From Chara braunii (taxonomy: Eukaryota > Streptophyta > Charophyceae > Charales > Characeae), in assembly GCA_003427395.1 (NCBI GenBank), contig BFEA01000080.1:1374297-1410458 (forward strand): a stretch of DNA of 36,162 nt, in the 5' to 3' direction. Within the stretch, counting starts at the first letter, position 1, and every line of letters starts with the position of its first letter. Below, one piece after another: positions 1 to 11,738 of the stretch. Below the pieces are notes generated by a model, which did not search any database, was not told the origin of the DNA, and worked only from the letters and a program-made list of their open reading frames with translations. A program made the position numbers and the translations under genes.

Positions 1-1815
1 CTCAGCAAAAGAACGACGAAGCTCACACAAGGATCACACACAACCTCACAGAGCACGAAAAGAAGGCACAAATATCGAACCTTGCGGGCTTAACAGACGA
101 CTTTTCTCTTTTCGACACTGTCTATGCTCTCTACGAGGCTCCCAAAACATTCACACCCGACAGCGGCTGAGCACGAGACGAAGACACGGCTTCCGACTCA
201 GGGGACGCAACAGACCACCTATCTAAACTCGGCAAACTTTAACCGACGGCTTCCGAAGCGCACGAAAACTTTAGCGCAGACTGACACAGACTCAGCGAGC
301 GACAGGGTTCCATCTTTTCTTTACATAAGTGTTGTGGTCAGGACGGACCGGGACCCGATCAGCCAGCGCGAGATATGGCCTAACCATCGGTCCCTCTCTC
401 CTTCGCTCCAAAGTGCAGAGCCACGCGATCTTAACGCCCCATACACCTGCGTATCCGTCCTTTATGCGAGCGATTCAGCCGGCTTCCTCTGCGCCAGACC
501 GAACTCGTGTACCTCCCTCGCACGTTCCCGCTTCGATCCTCAGGGGGCTGGACGCATCCCCCGTTCTCAACTTGCCATGCGCTCGCGTTCAGACCGAGTC
601 CCGGAGCTTCTCTCCGTGCGTCCCCTCCTCTCCTCCAGGGCAGCACGTGCGCAGCCAGTGGTGACTAACCCAGCCTCTCCCGGCGCAGTGCCTTCTCTCT
701 CTCTCCCCCACCCCTCTTTCTCTCTCTCTCTTCCCCGGACGCTACTCACGCAGCCCCTGGTGACGAACTGACCTCCGATCACCCTCCCTTCTTCGAACGC
801 CCGGCCTGTGCGCCCCTCGGCAAGCTGACACGCGGAGCCCCGTTCGTAACAGGCTATGGCGGTAGCCCGGCGGAGAGTAGTATGAACGCTCTTACCTCGC
901 CCCGCCTCCTCCTCTCGGAGCCAGTTCTGATTGCACCCGCGGGCGTGCGGCTCCACTCCCTCGGCTTCCTAAGCAGATCGCTGCCCGTGCTCCCGAAGCG
1001 CAGTCGCTCGCCTCGGACGCTCTCGTGCGCTTCCCTCCCAACGCTGGTCCGCTGGCCCAGACTACTCTTCGGCGTACACCTCCGTGCGCGATCCCCCGCC
1101 TCTCACTCTGCCTCTATTTATATTCTCCTCCGCCCTTCCTTTCGTTGCCTGCTCCCTACTCTCTCACCCAAGACTCCTCTCTGCGGGCACCAAAAACGAA
1201 AGTTTTCACAAATTTTCCTTCTCCCGCTCTTGGCTTCCTCGCCCCCTCCCATCCGACCTCTCTTTTCTCTTCCAATAGGATTAGTTTTGTACTTTCTCGT
1301 TCGGATCAGACGCGGAAGGTTGTCTTCTTTCCCAAGTTGGCTGCATTTTCGTCCTTTCCCGCACGAGTGCATTCTGATTCGTGAAAAGCAAACCGGCCTC
1401 CCTCTTTCAGCTTGTCGTAAGGCAGCGGCGCTGGCTCTGCCGTCGAGGCAGTTATCAAGAAGGTCCGCGAGCACGCGCCTCCCGCTCGACGGTTACCAAG
1501 ATTTGCAAAGTGCTCTCGTTTTTTTTCCCTCTCAGGTGCATTTTTGATCAACAGGGGAAATCCCCACTCTCTTCTTGCTTGTCGAGAGGCAGCGAGCGCT
1601 GGCCTACGCCGTTCTTCGTTGGTCACTACCCGCTATTTCTCCTTTCCCCTCCAATGCTACATTTGAAATTTTCATCTTTTCCCGCCGATCGTAGCCAAAA
1701 AAACAAAAACATTTTTGTCCCTCTCCTTTTCCCCTTCGCGATTCATTCACCCCTTTTCTCGGCCAATCGTAGTGCTTCCTCTTCTTGCTTCTTCAATTGT
1801 ATTATTCTACAGTGA
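1..1815. other. GC-rich, pyrimidine-biased block, no recognised gene
   Basis: This block is rich in C and T on the + strand, with many CpG dinucleotides and CTCTCT runs (for example about 700-735). Several open frames cross it on both strands, the longest about 220 codons, but all are low-complexity Ser/Leu/Pro/Arg translations with no recognisable domain. I do not call a gene. Around 1317-1450 and 1490-1620 two similar stretches follow each other, both passing through a GAGGCAG- or AAGGCAG-like motif, which suggests an old tandem duplication. CCAAT-like motifs occur near 1275 and 1760. The block could be the promoter or 5' region of a gene to the left, or part of a transposon. Nothing in the sequence decides between these. 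Confidence 0.4.
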
Positions 1816-2095
1816 AATCCTACTACAATAATTTGAAGGTTATGATATTGTTTTCTCCGGCTGCATGCATTCTAAGGTGTCATTTCATATTTATAACGAC
1901 TATTCTGCAAGTGCAAGCATGTCCAATGCAGATAACGTTGATGTGCGAAGGCTAACATAATTTTGGAAAGTTATTAGAGAACAACCGATGTTGAAAATAT
2001 CAGTGGATGACCTTGTTGACACGACAATCAAATATGTGCGACATCTCCTGTTGCCGGAATATGAGATAATAGAAACGCATACAAAATATAGAGAC
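1816..2095. other. AT-rich intergenic DNA, nothing recognised
   Basis: Base composition changes abruptly to AT-rich just after 1815. No conserved open frame, RNA-like fold or repeat was recognised here. Confidence 0.4.
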
Positions 2096-2511
2096 CATGC
2101 ACATCATAAACAAAATGATATCACTGTTTTGGAAGATTGAACAATTTACAATTGAATATATATAACTTAGCAAAGTCCAAAATATAATGGCCAAATGTTT
2201 CTTTGACTCCAAATCGGGGTGCTATCTGTCTAGAAGTCTGACCATGATTTTTTCTTTAAATTAAGCACTCTAGTTTTTTCTAAAGTTGGAGATGTAAGGG
2301 GAACATGCACATCATGGAAAAAATTATATCACTGTTTTAAAAAATTGGACAATTTACAATAGAAGATAGTATATGTTAACCTAGCTAAGTCGAAAGGATG
2401 ATGACAATTTTTTTTTTTACTGCAAATAGGGGTGCTATTTGTCCGGGGGTCTTACCATTTTTTTGCTCTTATGCACTTTAGTTATTTCCTAAGTGACGAC
2501 ACTTGGCAATG
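2096..2511. repeat. Tandem duplication, about 208-bp period
   Basis: Two diverged copies lie head to tail. CATGCACATCAT recurs at 2096 and 2304. Both copies then continue through a TATCACTGTTTT motif, an ACAATTTACAAT motif, a GGGGTGCTAT motif and a GATGTAAGGGG/CAATGTAAGGGG motif. The copies differ by scattered substitutions and short indels in T runs, so the duplication is not recent. It shows no coding potential. Confidence 0.75.
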
Positions 2512-5500
2512 TAAGGGGCGGAGACCCCTTTGCCAGGCATATGATGGTAACCCTTTTGTCCAACATATGAAGTTTTCAAACACTTTTTCTTTCGTGATAT
2601 TTATGTATTATTATGAACGTTATGAATAAGTTTTATTTTGTTAACATCAAGGACTGGTAGTTCTTTATATGTTTCAAAGTTCGCTAAACTTTTCATTATT
2701 ATATTTTTTATATACTAAAAATCTTGTTATTCTACTCATAAATATTATCATCTGTTTTGTCGAAAATTGATAATTTAGGTATATTCACTTTTCATAAAAC
2801 ATTTTATTTTTCATGAAAATACCGTTTTATCAAAGATGCGTCTTATTTTGGGAAAGAGATTTACCTTCTCTTTAAAAAGATAAGAGAAATACATATATTA
2901 TTTTGTATTGTATCATCTGCCCAATGGTGTTATCAATCATATCATATTTTATCAGTTGATTTGATCATAAGAAACGTTCTAAGGAGAAATTGTATGCACG
3001 ATCGTGATAAAGATCCATAGGGACGAGACATCGCTTAATAAGGTATGGGAACACTGTCGGACCAAATACCCTTGTTTAGTCCTTTACAAGGGTACTTGGC
3101 CATACTTTTGCATCCAACACAGCGACGACATCATCTACCAAGACGGGGTCCGTCAAAAGTTTAGGACATGTTGTTTTTTCCACGACACTCTTAAATGATT
3201 TCCTCGACCATTAAGGTCGGGGCAAATCGGTGAGAAAATTTTGTTAAGCAAGCGCGCGCATTATTATGATGCGCGCTCTAATGATTATAATCGGTAGTAA
3301 TACCCTTCGACCGAAGAGGTCGAGGGGTCGGTTGGGTTAATGTTGAGTCGGGTAGGTCTACGACATACATTGAGACTTAATCATCGGTATGTTAGTCATG
3401 ATACAAATGATACACGCCCCGACCATACGACCAGGACGATTAAAAATGTGTGATCAACGGGATTGAAATAGCACCCGGAATGCTAATGCTTACTCAAGTG
3501 GCATGTTGTGCAAACTTGTATTCCACAAACTAGGGTTGAAGCTACCGCTCGACCTCCCATATGTAAAGAGGAAATTGCCTCTTAGGCGGTGGTTTCCTCA
3601 CCACGTGGCCACCCAAGCAACCGGTACCTTTGTCCCTTTTGAGGTGGAAACATTATTCCAGACTCAGGCTGCTCGAGTTGGTACCCGGCTATCTACCACT
3701 ACAGAGCCTTGAAAAATGCTAACTTTTGTCTTATTCTGCTCGGCTGTCAGTTCCTTACACGTCTACCACTGCTTGAATGATACTGGTCGATCTGCTACTT
3801 GAGTGTTTTTTTCCAGCTGCTCTGAGTGTCGCAGACCTACCCCGCTACTTGAGTGTTTTCCCACTGCGACCCTCAAGGTCACGACCACAAGTAAATATTG
3901 CCCCCTGTGGGACTGTTCAAATAAACAAGTGTCATGCGGATCACACACACGCTTAGGCCAACAAACACTCAGACAGGCATGCAGGCCAGTGAGTGCACAC
4001 ACATACAAACTTAGAAAATTAAACAGAAAGCGGGAATCTCGGCAAAGTATTCATCTCAACGAAAAAACTAAAAAACCAGTTGTGTTTTTAGTCTGTGCTT
4101 TTGACGATCGCCCTCCCTTATGAGCATTAACAATCTCTACCCAATTTCACTCGGAGAAACCAATATCTTACTAGGTGGTGGGCACCAAACTTGCATAGGA
4201 AGGTACATGATCTTAATGAAAATTGAATCCAAGACATTCTGAATGTCACTTGTGTGCCTTGCAAACTGAACAAAGCCCTGGGTGGGTCCATGTTTTGAAC
4301 CCGTAATCTCTTTCGTAGATCTAGTGAGAGTTAATTTAGTTAGTTATATTTTCAACCCCACCGTGAAAGATGACAGTTTTTTGCTTTTTTTTTTTTTGTT
4401 TTCACTGCTTGTTATTTTTTTATTATTATTGTTTTCTTTCTTTTGCATTTTTTCCCTTTTATTCTAAATGTTTTTGAATTTATCGTGTATAGTCGGACAG
4501 ATTCGTTCCCACGAAGTCTGTTCGACTTCAAACACGGCATCCACGGCTTTGGTATGCGGGTTTAGATAAAGTGCTCCGGGAGCGATACTGAGAACACATG
4601 CTAGCAGCGGAGTGAGATTGCACAGGGTTGGAGAGCGCATCAGTGAGTAGAGCGAATGAGAGGCTGATCATAAAGGAAGCGAATGAGAGGCAGAGATAGG
4701 AAAAGGAACATGAGAAAACAGGCACGGGAGTCGCGCACACAAGCAGAGGAGATGTCGAGTGAGAAGCAGGCGAGTTAGCACGAGGGAAACGATCGAAAAG
4801 GAGTTGACAACACAGAAGAAGAAGATGGCTGCGCAGTAAAAGAAGGCAAGCGAGGGGGAAGAAAAGAAAAAAGGAGGCGCGCAAGGAAAAAGGGGAAAAA
4901 AAAAAAAAAAAAAAAAGAGGGGAGGAGAGTCAACTCACATGCCTTTTGTCGTCGATGATGGCGATGTTCCGATTATGGGTTTTTGGCCCTTGCACTTGAG
5001 TCACGAGGGACTCTCTGCACATGCTTCGGGTGGTTTCCAATATATGCGGGAGAGTCATTTTTTGGTGGTCGGCAAAATGTTCCTCAGTGCCAATCAAGAC
5101 CTTGAGTCGACTTCCCAGAGGGATTACACGACGGCGACAACTGCAATGACGAGAAAGAGAACAAGTCACCTTAACTTTCAAGAAAACTCATCATGAGTCT
5201 ATACAAAACTACATGTTTTTGCCCTATGGTAACAGGTTGGTTCGCCAACTCAACCCTCGTTCACCCTCGACACCCACACTTTGCATTGACCTCTGCACAA
5301 AAGGCATTTCAGATTTTTCGGGTCATTATCTAAATGGTCTGTGTTTGGTAAAAAGGGTCGAAATGACTAAAGTCAGATATGACAGAATGACTAAGTCGAA
5401 AGGGGATGTCTAGCTGAGAGGATCAAAAGTGTAAATGTAATGTGGGTGAAAGTGAATGAATGGTTGACTTTGTTAGAGTTGTGTAATATGATTGACTCTT

Positions 5501-6019
5501 GTTTGCAGGTAAATAAAACGACCAGCCACGCTATTCATTGCAACTCGTTGAGGAACTTCAAGTTATGCTATCCTGGTTCTTTATCCAAATGTTTCATCAA
5601 CGGGCGATTTTATACATTTGGTTTGAATACCCAACCTTGCGGTTTCCGTGATGTTAAGCGGATTAAAATTATTGTTAAGGCTAAAAACCTTATTAATTTC
5701 ATGTTCATTTTATCTATAAATGTCTGAGAGATCAATGACTTATGCTTTTCCTAATGAATTGGGACTATTTTTTGTAAACGTGTTAAGTGTACGTGACATC
5801 TCCTTACCTAATTTCTTTGTTTTATTTCATTTTATATGTATATGTGTTATGACAAAGAGTTTTCATAGAAAGATATGTTGAATAAAATTAATTACTAAGG
5901 TAGTGGTATATGTTTTATACGCAACCCCTGATGATTCAAAAGTTCAGGGGATTGTCCTCCTGAAACGGGTTAGGTTGTGAGTCATACCTATTGAAAATGT
6001 TTATAGTCAAAGCATGGTA
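2512..6019. other. AT-rich, unassigned DNA
   Basis: No convincing gene was found in this stretch. Visible landmarks are a hairpin at 3251-3277 with GCGCGCAT arms around TATTATG, and a TTCGACC/GGTCGAG hairpin at 3306-3324 that recurs as a perfect hairpin at 12951-12969. There is also T-rich DNA at 4382-4450 and a run of about 22 A at 4898-4915. Short open frames of 60-106 codons are present but show no recognisable family. A stretch at 5440-5727 has a 95-codon frame and ordinary-looking composition, but I do not recognise it. Confidence 0.35.
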
Positions 6020-6400
6020 TGTGTGAACGTTTGTCAGTCAAGTCGACCTGATTTGTAAGTCGGTTTGGGAGATCAACGCCCCAATGTCCGACACGTATAC
6101 GGGTCAATCTTAGGTTTTCTACCACACGTATACCTATGCTACAGCGATCGAGTAAACGCCCTCGGTTGGCTTACCTCTACAATTGCAAGTAAAAGTGAGT
6201 CGATAGCTTAGCAGAGATACGCCTACCTAAGGGTGGTGACAACCCCTTAGGTAGAGGTGAGTTGTACCTCGAGGGGTCTCTGTCCTGTCGCAGGGAGCTG
6301 CGAGAGGCATAGCTGGTGCGCACGGTCAGAGTGTATTTTGCTGAAGCGATTTAAAACTCCTACGTGATGCGACTGTGCGGTCCGACATTAAAATACCTTA
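6020..6400 (+). repeat. Dispersed repeat R1, copy 1, with conserved hairpin
   Basis: This stretch shares ordered blocks with 13110-13560 and 13560-13960: a CAAACGCC or TAAACGCC-like box, a (C)TACCTCT(A/G)C block, an ATTGCA block, a (G)ATAGCTTAGCAG/GTAGCTCGGTAGG block, a hairpin, then a CGAGAGGCATAGCTGG-like block. The hairpin at 6223-6254 has CTACCTAAGGG paired with CCCTTAGGTAG around a 10-nt loop. The repeat is non-coding. It may be part of an LTR or leader of the retroelement whose gag lies at 14376, but that link is inferred from proximity only. Confidence 0.65.
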
Positions 6401-7432
6401 CGTCTGGGTGTGGGACCACGGTGCCCGACTCCGCGCCCTCCGACACCGGGCTCGTTCGACAAAACCAAAGGCGATAGTCCCACCAGACCCTCGCTCCCTC
6501 AGTCTCCGTTGGTCACACTCCTCCTCTCCATCGCCACTTGCTGGCCTCAATCCCCAAACTTGTCGCTTGAAAATCCAATACCGTAACCAATAGAACTAAG
6601 TCCAAGGTTGAACTTAGTTGGTGTAAACCTCCATATAGACAGTTTTGAGACTGTGATTGGGCTTATCAGCACAAACAGGCCCTTCGACTTGGTCTTTCGG
6701 CCAGTCTCTTTGCCTAGGTTCATAGTTATCTGGTACCCTGGTCATCGGGCACACCACATGCATCGCCCAAACTCCCGACTTTCCCCAAGCTAGGTCCAAC
6801 AAGCCACGCCTTTTACGCGTCATCAAACACAATTTTCACATGCGTGTGTAAAGTAAAAATCTTTATCTCTCTTGCGATAGGGTCCTCCAGAAGGTCGAGC
6901 CTATCTGCGAATTAAAGGAAGATAGTATAAAATGAAAGAAAAAAATATAATCAAATAAAACTGGAAGAGGTGGGTAACCGGACTCTATGGCTCGGGCGCC
7001 TCCTGCCGATCTTTTTCGAGCGTATCCCGTACCGGTTGTGGTTTCGTCTGCCTAGTTTTATCATGGCCCCACGGACCGTGCTTCATGCGGGCGACCTTTC
7101 TTGGTTAAGCTCATTCTATACTCGCGCCTTTGCACAAGGACTTCGTTCGCCAGCTGAGTATTGTTGACAACCAACGATCATTTTACCGTGCCACACAATA
7201 ATGTGTGCCCCTCGCTCTCTAACTCGGTCATACTCAGCTCGGACTCTAGCCAAGCGCGAGGTTGCTGAGGTGAGCGCCCGGACGGGGTCTGTCCCATCAA
7301 TGCGTTACTATATCAAGGACGCACCTAATGCGATCTTTAAAAACAACGACAAAAGGTGTTTGCCACGACTCCGTGCACAATGTATCCATCCTGTATCACG
7401 TCCAAAGGGCTGTTTAATTTTCCTTTTTTTTT
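6401..7432. other. Unassigned DNA between repeats
   Basis: Open frames here are below 80 codons and unrecognised. I saw no repeat shared with the rest of the window. Confidence 0.35.
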
Positions 7433-7659
7433 GTTGATGTGACGACATTGGTGTATAGCCCCGCCCCTGTTTTTTTATCGTGGACGCCGTGTCCCTTTTT
7501 TTTTTTCACATGAGTAACACGAGAAAAGCAAAATGAAACCCAAGCACGACAAAACCCAGTGCGCAGTGAAATTCAAGGTCGGCAAAAACAGGCTCAGATG
7601 TAGTGCTGGTTTAAATATTATAATGAGGGCAAGTCTTCCTAATCCAGTAACCCAAACGG
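7433..7659 (+). repeat. Dispersed repeat R3, copy 1 (uninterrupted)
   Basis: This copy begins at GTTGATGTGACGAC and runs through GTCGTGGACGCCGTG-like, CACATGAGTA, GAGAAAAGCAAAATG, CAGTGCGCAGTGAAATTCA and TTTAAATATTATAATGAGG blocks to CCAGTAACCCAAAC. All of these recur in the same order at 15576-16090, where the sequence is interrupted after AAAATGGAACCCAG. The copy at 7433 therefore shows the unoccupied state. It is non-coding and I cannot name the family. Confidence 0.75.
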
Positions 7660-8179
7660 AGTGTTGTTGTGTTGTTTGTTTTGTGTCGTTCCGTGTGCGT
7701 GTGTGTTTTATTTTTATATTTTAAGTGTGGCGTAACATGTGGTGAGTGGGATGCGTCCTAGTGGACCGACGATAAATGGCGCTTAGGACTTCAGCCCCCC
7801 AGTGCGGTAGTTCACGTCCGGGTCTGATAGAGGAGTGGGACCGTTGTCGGGGCAAATACCCTGGCAAGAGTATTTGCCGGGGATTTTAAACGTCGAACGT
7901 TATCCGACTCTTTCGTTGAATTGAAAGACTTGATAAGATTGACATTGCCAAATGTTTATTCTGACCTGACGTATGACCGAGAGAGTGAAACTTTTCTTAA
8001 CTTCGGCTCGGACGAGCACATCGTCCCAAAAGTAATGTCGGTAGTCGGTAGTTTATAGCAAGTCGCAGAGAGGCGCGGTCGTGGGAATGTTAGAGCTAAA
8101 CCTATCCTACTTAAAATAATGATGCACGGCTGCTAAGCCGCACATTTCAGAGCCTATGTAGGTTAAAAAGAGTAGTCGT
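7660..8179. other. Unassigned DNA with one hairpin
   Basis: No gene is recognised here. GGCAAATAC at 7851-7859 pairs perfectly with GTATTTGCC at 7870-7878 and could form a 9-bp stem. A GTCGGACCAAATACCC stretch near 3057 resembles the left side of this hairpin, so both may come from the same repeat. Confidence 0.4.
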
Positions 8180-8679
8180 GCCCGAGGCTCGGGCGTATGG
8201 CTTCTTATTTTTTCTTACGAACCCTTCGGGGCCCGGTGTCGTACCCACGGTTTAAAGATTGGCTTATAGGAGCGCCCAGTTGAAACGCTTGCCAGACACA
8301 CGGCACGACGACAAGCTAAGGAGACAGGGCAGGTGGGGCTTGCCTAAGCTAGATAGCAGGGTAACCTACTCGGCAACAACTCTTCACATAGAAAAGTTGC
8401 GGGGTTAGCTTCTATGAATAAGAGCTAGCCCAGTAGGATATAGTATCAAGCTTCCACCCAGCAGGCGTTGGGATCGAACTCGACGAACGCCCTACTGGGC
8501 CAACACCTTTTGGAGCAGCCCACTACGTGAGGGCAGTTGGGCGAGGCCGATTTCGGCCGTGTGATCTTCAAGATCGCGTGGTTGAAATCAGCCGCGCCAA
8601 GATAGGCATGACATGTGCAAGGATGACGTGCATAAATCGAGAAATGATTCAAAAAAATTCGAATGCTTAGGCATTCGAA
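8180..8679. repeat. Cluster of short perfect or near-perfect palindromes
   Basis: Six inverted repeats lie within 500 bp. GCCCGAG/CTCGGGC is at 8180-8194. GGGTTAGCT/AGCTAGCCC is at 8402-8431, with one G-T pair. An interrupted stem of about 13 bp, CCCAGCAGGCGTT against AACGCCCTACTGGG, is at 8457-8499. GGCCGA/TCGGCC is at 8545-8558, GATCTT/AAGATC at 8563-8575, and TTCGAATGC/GCATTCGAA at 8658-8679 around TTAG. The 8457 hairpin contains GAGTTCGATCCC on the minus strand, which resembles a pol III B box. No protein is recognised across the cluster. Confidence 0.6.
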
Positions 8680-8801
8680 CTTGGGTTTAAATTTCGGGTT
8701 GGCGTGGCTGAAAAGTCATGCGTGGTGATATGATCTGAGGTTTAAGCCAACAAGAAAATTAAATAAATAAATAAATAAAATTAACAAAGGTAACTTCAAG
8801 C

Positions 8802-9179
8802 GAAGCGCCAAGTGGCACGGCGGGAAGTGACCGGGGGCTTATAGTCCCTAGAGATTGTTGCAGGAGCCGTTTGAGGTAAGTTTTTTTATTTTTGTTTTCT
8901 TTTTTTTATTTTTTTTTCTTTCTTTTTCAAATTTTCCCTCGTTTCTTTTTATTGTTTAGGTCCCGTTCGTCTCGACAAACAGGTTGTAGGGAAAAAAAAT
9001 AAAAATAAAAATCTGACAAAATGAAGCGCCAAGTTGCGCATCCAGAAGTGACAGGGGACTTGTAGTTCCCAAAGCAACAGTAGGCGCCTGTTTTCAACGG
9101 GCAACCAATTCTTTTCAGGTAAGTTTCTTGTTTTTTTTTTTCCGTTTTGCTTTTCTTAGATTTTTTTTAAAGATTTTTT

Positions 9180-9214
<35 letters not shown>

Positions 9215-9290
9215 GATACTTTTTTTCTCGTTTCACTATGTTAGTGCCCGTTCTTTTTGACGAACAGACCTTTCCTTTAGGATGAGTAAA
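8802..9290 (+). repeat. Two diverged cassettes ending in splice-donor-like GGTAAGT
   Basis: GAAGCGCCAAGT recurs at 8802 and 9023. In both copies it is followed by a GAAGTGAC box, a (C)TTATAGTCCC/CTTGTAGTTCCC box, an AGGTAAGTTT motif (GT at 8876 and 9119), a long T-rich tract, and a CCCGTTC...GACAAACAG/GACGAACAG inverted motif (about 8963 and 9248). The second copy includes an (AT)n tract at 9183-9211. The exon-like block plus donor plus pyrimidine tract looks like a duplicated exon and intron fragment, but no reading frame is conserved between copies. Confidence 0.55.
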
Positions 9291-10123
9291 ATCGAATGAA
9301 TCTACCTCCAGAATATGAGATTATACATACGCAGAGAGAGAGGGTGAGAAAGACTTACCTGGCCACAGACTTCTCAACGATGGGCGACGCGACGGCCAAC
9401 AGGTAAGATTCCAATTTGGTTGCTGGCTTCCTGATGAAGAGCGACGCGACAGCTATGCGCCACCTCGTTTTTTTTCTTGTTCTCCCTCCCCCCGTCCCTA
9501 TTTTTGAAAGGTTGTATCTGTTCACTTAGTGAACGGGCTGCAACTCGTCGATTGTACCTGGCGCCATTGGCGCGCGAGGTAGGGGGAAGTAGACCTGTTG
9601 GGCTCGACTCTAGTTTGACTCAGTAAAATGACTGAGAGGAGGGGGCGGCCGTTCGTTTTGAATGGCGAGTTGCCCTCTGCACAAGGAAAACGAGGGGGCA
9701 AAAGGGGAGAAAGAAAAAGAAGAAGAAAGAAAGAAAGAAAGAAAATAAAGGAAGGGAAAAAAAATGTATCAGTCGCAAATATGGCCGCGGTCGTGGGACA
9801 GGTGCAGTCCTAAAAAGTTTTAGGGGCTGATGGGAGTTCGCCTGCTTGTTTTGAGCAGGCAGCAATAAAATGGCTGGGTACAACCATTTCCAGGAGCACC
9901 TGGCCTGGAAAAACGACCAAGTACTTCTGGGGATTGAAGACCTTGGGCACTGAGCTCCCGACCGTTGATTTAGATCAAGGGTCAGGAGCACTGACGAATT
10001 TTGTCTGGCAGTGGGCAAAGCAGTTGCCCACATGCCTTCGGCTGGCTATAAAAGTCAGCTCCCCACCCAGCAGCCTCACATTTGTGACATTGCTGCTGGG
10101 GCATTCACTTGTGTAAATGTTGG
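9291..10123 (+). other. Unassigned region with TATA-like and AATAAA motifs
   Basis: A 15-bp palindrome, GTTCACTTAGTGAAC, lies at 9520-9534. Further on, CAATAAAATGG (about 9864) and GGCTATAAAAGTCAG (about 10042) are credible AATAAA and TATA-box motifs on the + strand. The order, poly(A)-like signal before TATA, does not fit a single LTR read left to right. No matching second LTR was found. A 137-codon minus-strand frame overlaps here but is not recognised. Confidence 0.3.
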
Positions 10124-10530
10124 CTAACTGCTACATGCTGTTGTAGAGGGGAGGTGTTGCCAGTGGAGGTCTGCAAAGAGTTGGAGGAGGAGAAGGGAGG
10201 CAGTCAAACCTGAGGGCTGGGATCTTTTGGCCCCACCCTTGTGCGTGCGCTGTGTGTGTGGGCAGGTGTTGCGGCCGTAAGGCGGCGGCAGCGGCACTTT
10301 CGGTGGGGAAGTGCTGCCCATTTTTTTTAGCACGACGGCAGTGACACTTCAGTAGGGAGGTGTTGCTTGACTAGTGGCGCGGTTGTATCAAGATCTTCCT
10401 AAGGGGAAGTGTTGTCCGTTTGGAAGCACCGCAATGGCGACAATTTTAGTGGGGCGGTTATACTGTCGAAATTACGTCGCAGCCATATTGTTAAAGAGTT
10501 ATTTTTAGTAAGGAAGGTGTTGTCGGAGTG
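10124..10530 (+). repeat. Degenerate short repeats around a GGGAAGTGTTGCC motif
   Basis: Variants of a G(G/T)(G/A)GGAAGTG(T/C)TG(C/T)C motif occur near 10149, 10262, 10303, 10352, 10400 and 10515. Most are preceded by CACTTTCGGT, CACTTCAGT or ATTTTAGT. Spacing varies between about 40 and 115 bp, so this is a decayed array and not a clean tandem repeat. No coding capacity was recognised. Confidence 0.4.
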
Positions 10531-11738
10531 TCGGTTTGTCAACAACATTATGTTTACTGGTCTGTGCTGACAAAATTTGCAGCGCGGTGAAGTTGTTATT
10601 TTCTTGTGTGATCAGGCGGTGGTGCCACACGATGGCATGGTACCGGGTTTGGCAGTGCGGCGAGCGAGCTTTTAATTTTTGTGGTGCGCAGCGGTTATGG
10701 TGGATTTCAATGCGTCCTAGAGGTTGGACTAGCACTACTGCACATTTGGGATTGTGCGGTAGTGGTGCGTGGACCGGCGACATGAAGAGAGTGCGAAATG
10801 AGTGCACTCAACAGTAATTATTGGGCTCACTTCACATGCGGTTTTCAGCCAGGGCCACCTTTATTTTTTTTGCGGCGCTAAGTGCGAGCGGTTTTGAGTT
10901 TCGACAGACCATCTGGTATTACGGGCGCTAGTGTGGGACTGCATTGGGACTATCTGGGACTATTTTGGGACCAGGTGGGACTGATTTTGAGATCGAGAGA
11001 GGCTTGTTGGTGTGGTTATTGTGAGCGGACGTAGTGAGAGGCGACGTGGACTTGTAGCTGGTTGGAGAATATCCTTGGTGGTCAAGGTGCAATTGAGACT
11101 GTGTTAGGGCGATACGGGACATTGGGATGACGTGAGAGACGGTTAACAGGGGGCCAAATATTCGTCGTTTTTTTTTCGTTGGCGATTGCGGTGCGAATTT
11201 TATCAAAATTTTAAAAAACAAACGATATGAGACCATAGTGCAAACATCAAAAAAGGAAACATGAAAAAAAAAACGAAAAAAAAAACGAAAAAAAAAACAA
11301 AAAAACACTATGAAACCCTAACACAAAGACACTGTCCAAGTCAAAATGAAGCGTCCAACGAATCCAACAAAATGCCAACTTTTTCATTATTGATCCAAAC
11401 ATGTTAAAACTGCACACATGACGTACCCTAAAACACATATATACCACACAAAAAGAAAAACAAGAAAAAAAAGCAAAAAATCAGCACAATATAACAGTTT
11501 CAGTGCAATTCGGTGCAAAATTCGTCGAAAACAACACCCATGGTTAACCACGTGTGGATTACGTGAGATTTGATCATGGGAGCACCCTCTTTAAAGATTA
11601 TCTTATTCAGATATCTCAGTGGACCCAACCTTGGTGTGATCAGACACTTAAAGAAGGACGTGGACCATCATCTAATTGAGAGGCCACAACTGGTGAAGTT
11701 GTGGGCCATGTGTTTTGGACTCCGGTGATGTTTACTTC
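10531..11738. other. Unassigned DNA
   Basis: No gene is recognised. TGGGACT or TGGGACC recurs five times between 10932 and 10984. A-rich DNA with a repeated CGAAAAAAAAAA unit lies at 11260-11300. Frames of 93-126 codons on both strands overlap each other and are dominated by Phe/Lys runs. Confidence 0.35.

Noticed and set aside
124-1815. Long open frames up to 221 codons on the + strand and 129 on the minus strand.
   Set aside because: They overlap in several frames, are low-complexity Ser/Leu/Pro/Arg translations of a GC- and CT-rich block, and match no family I know.
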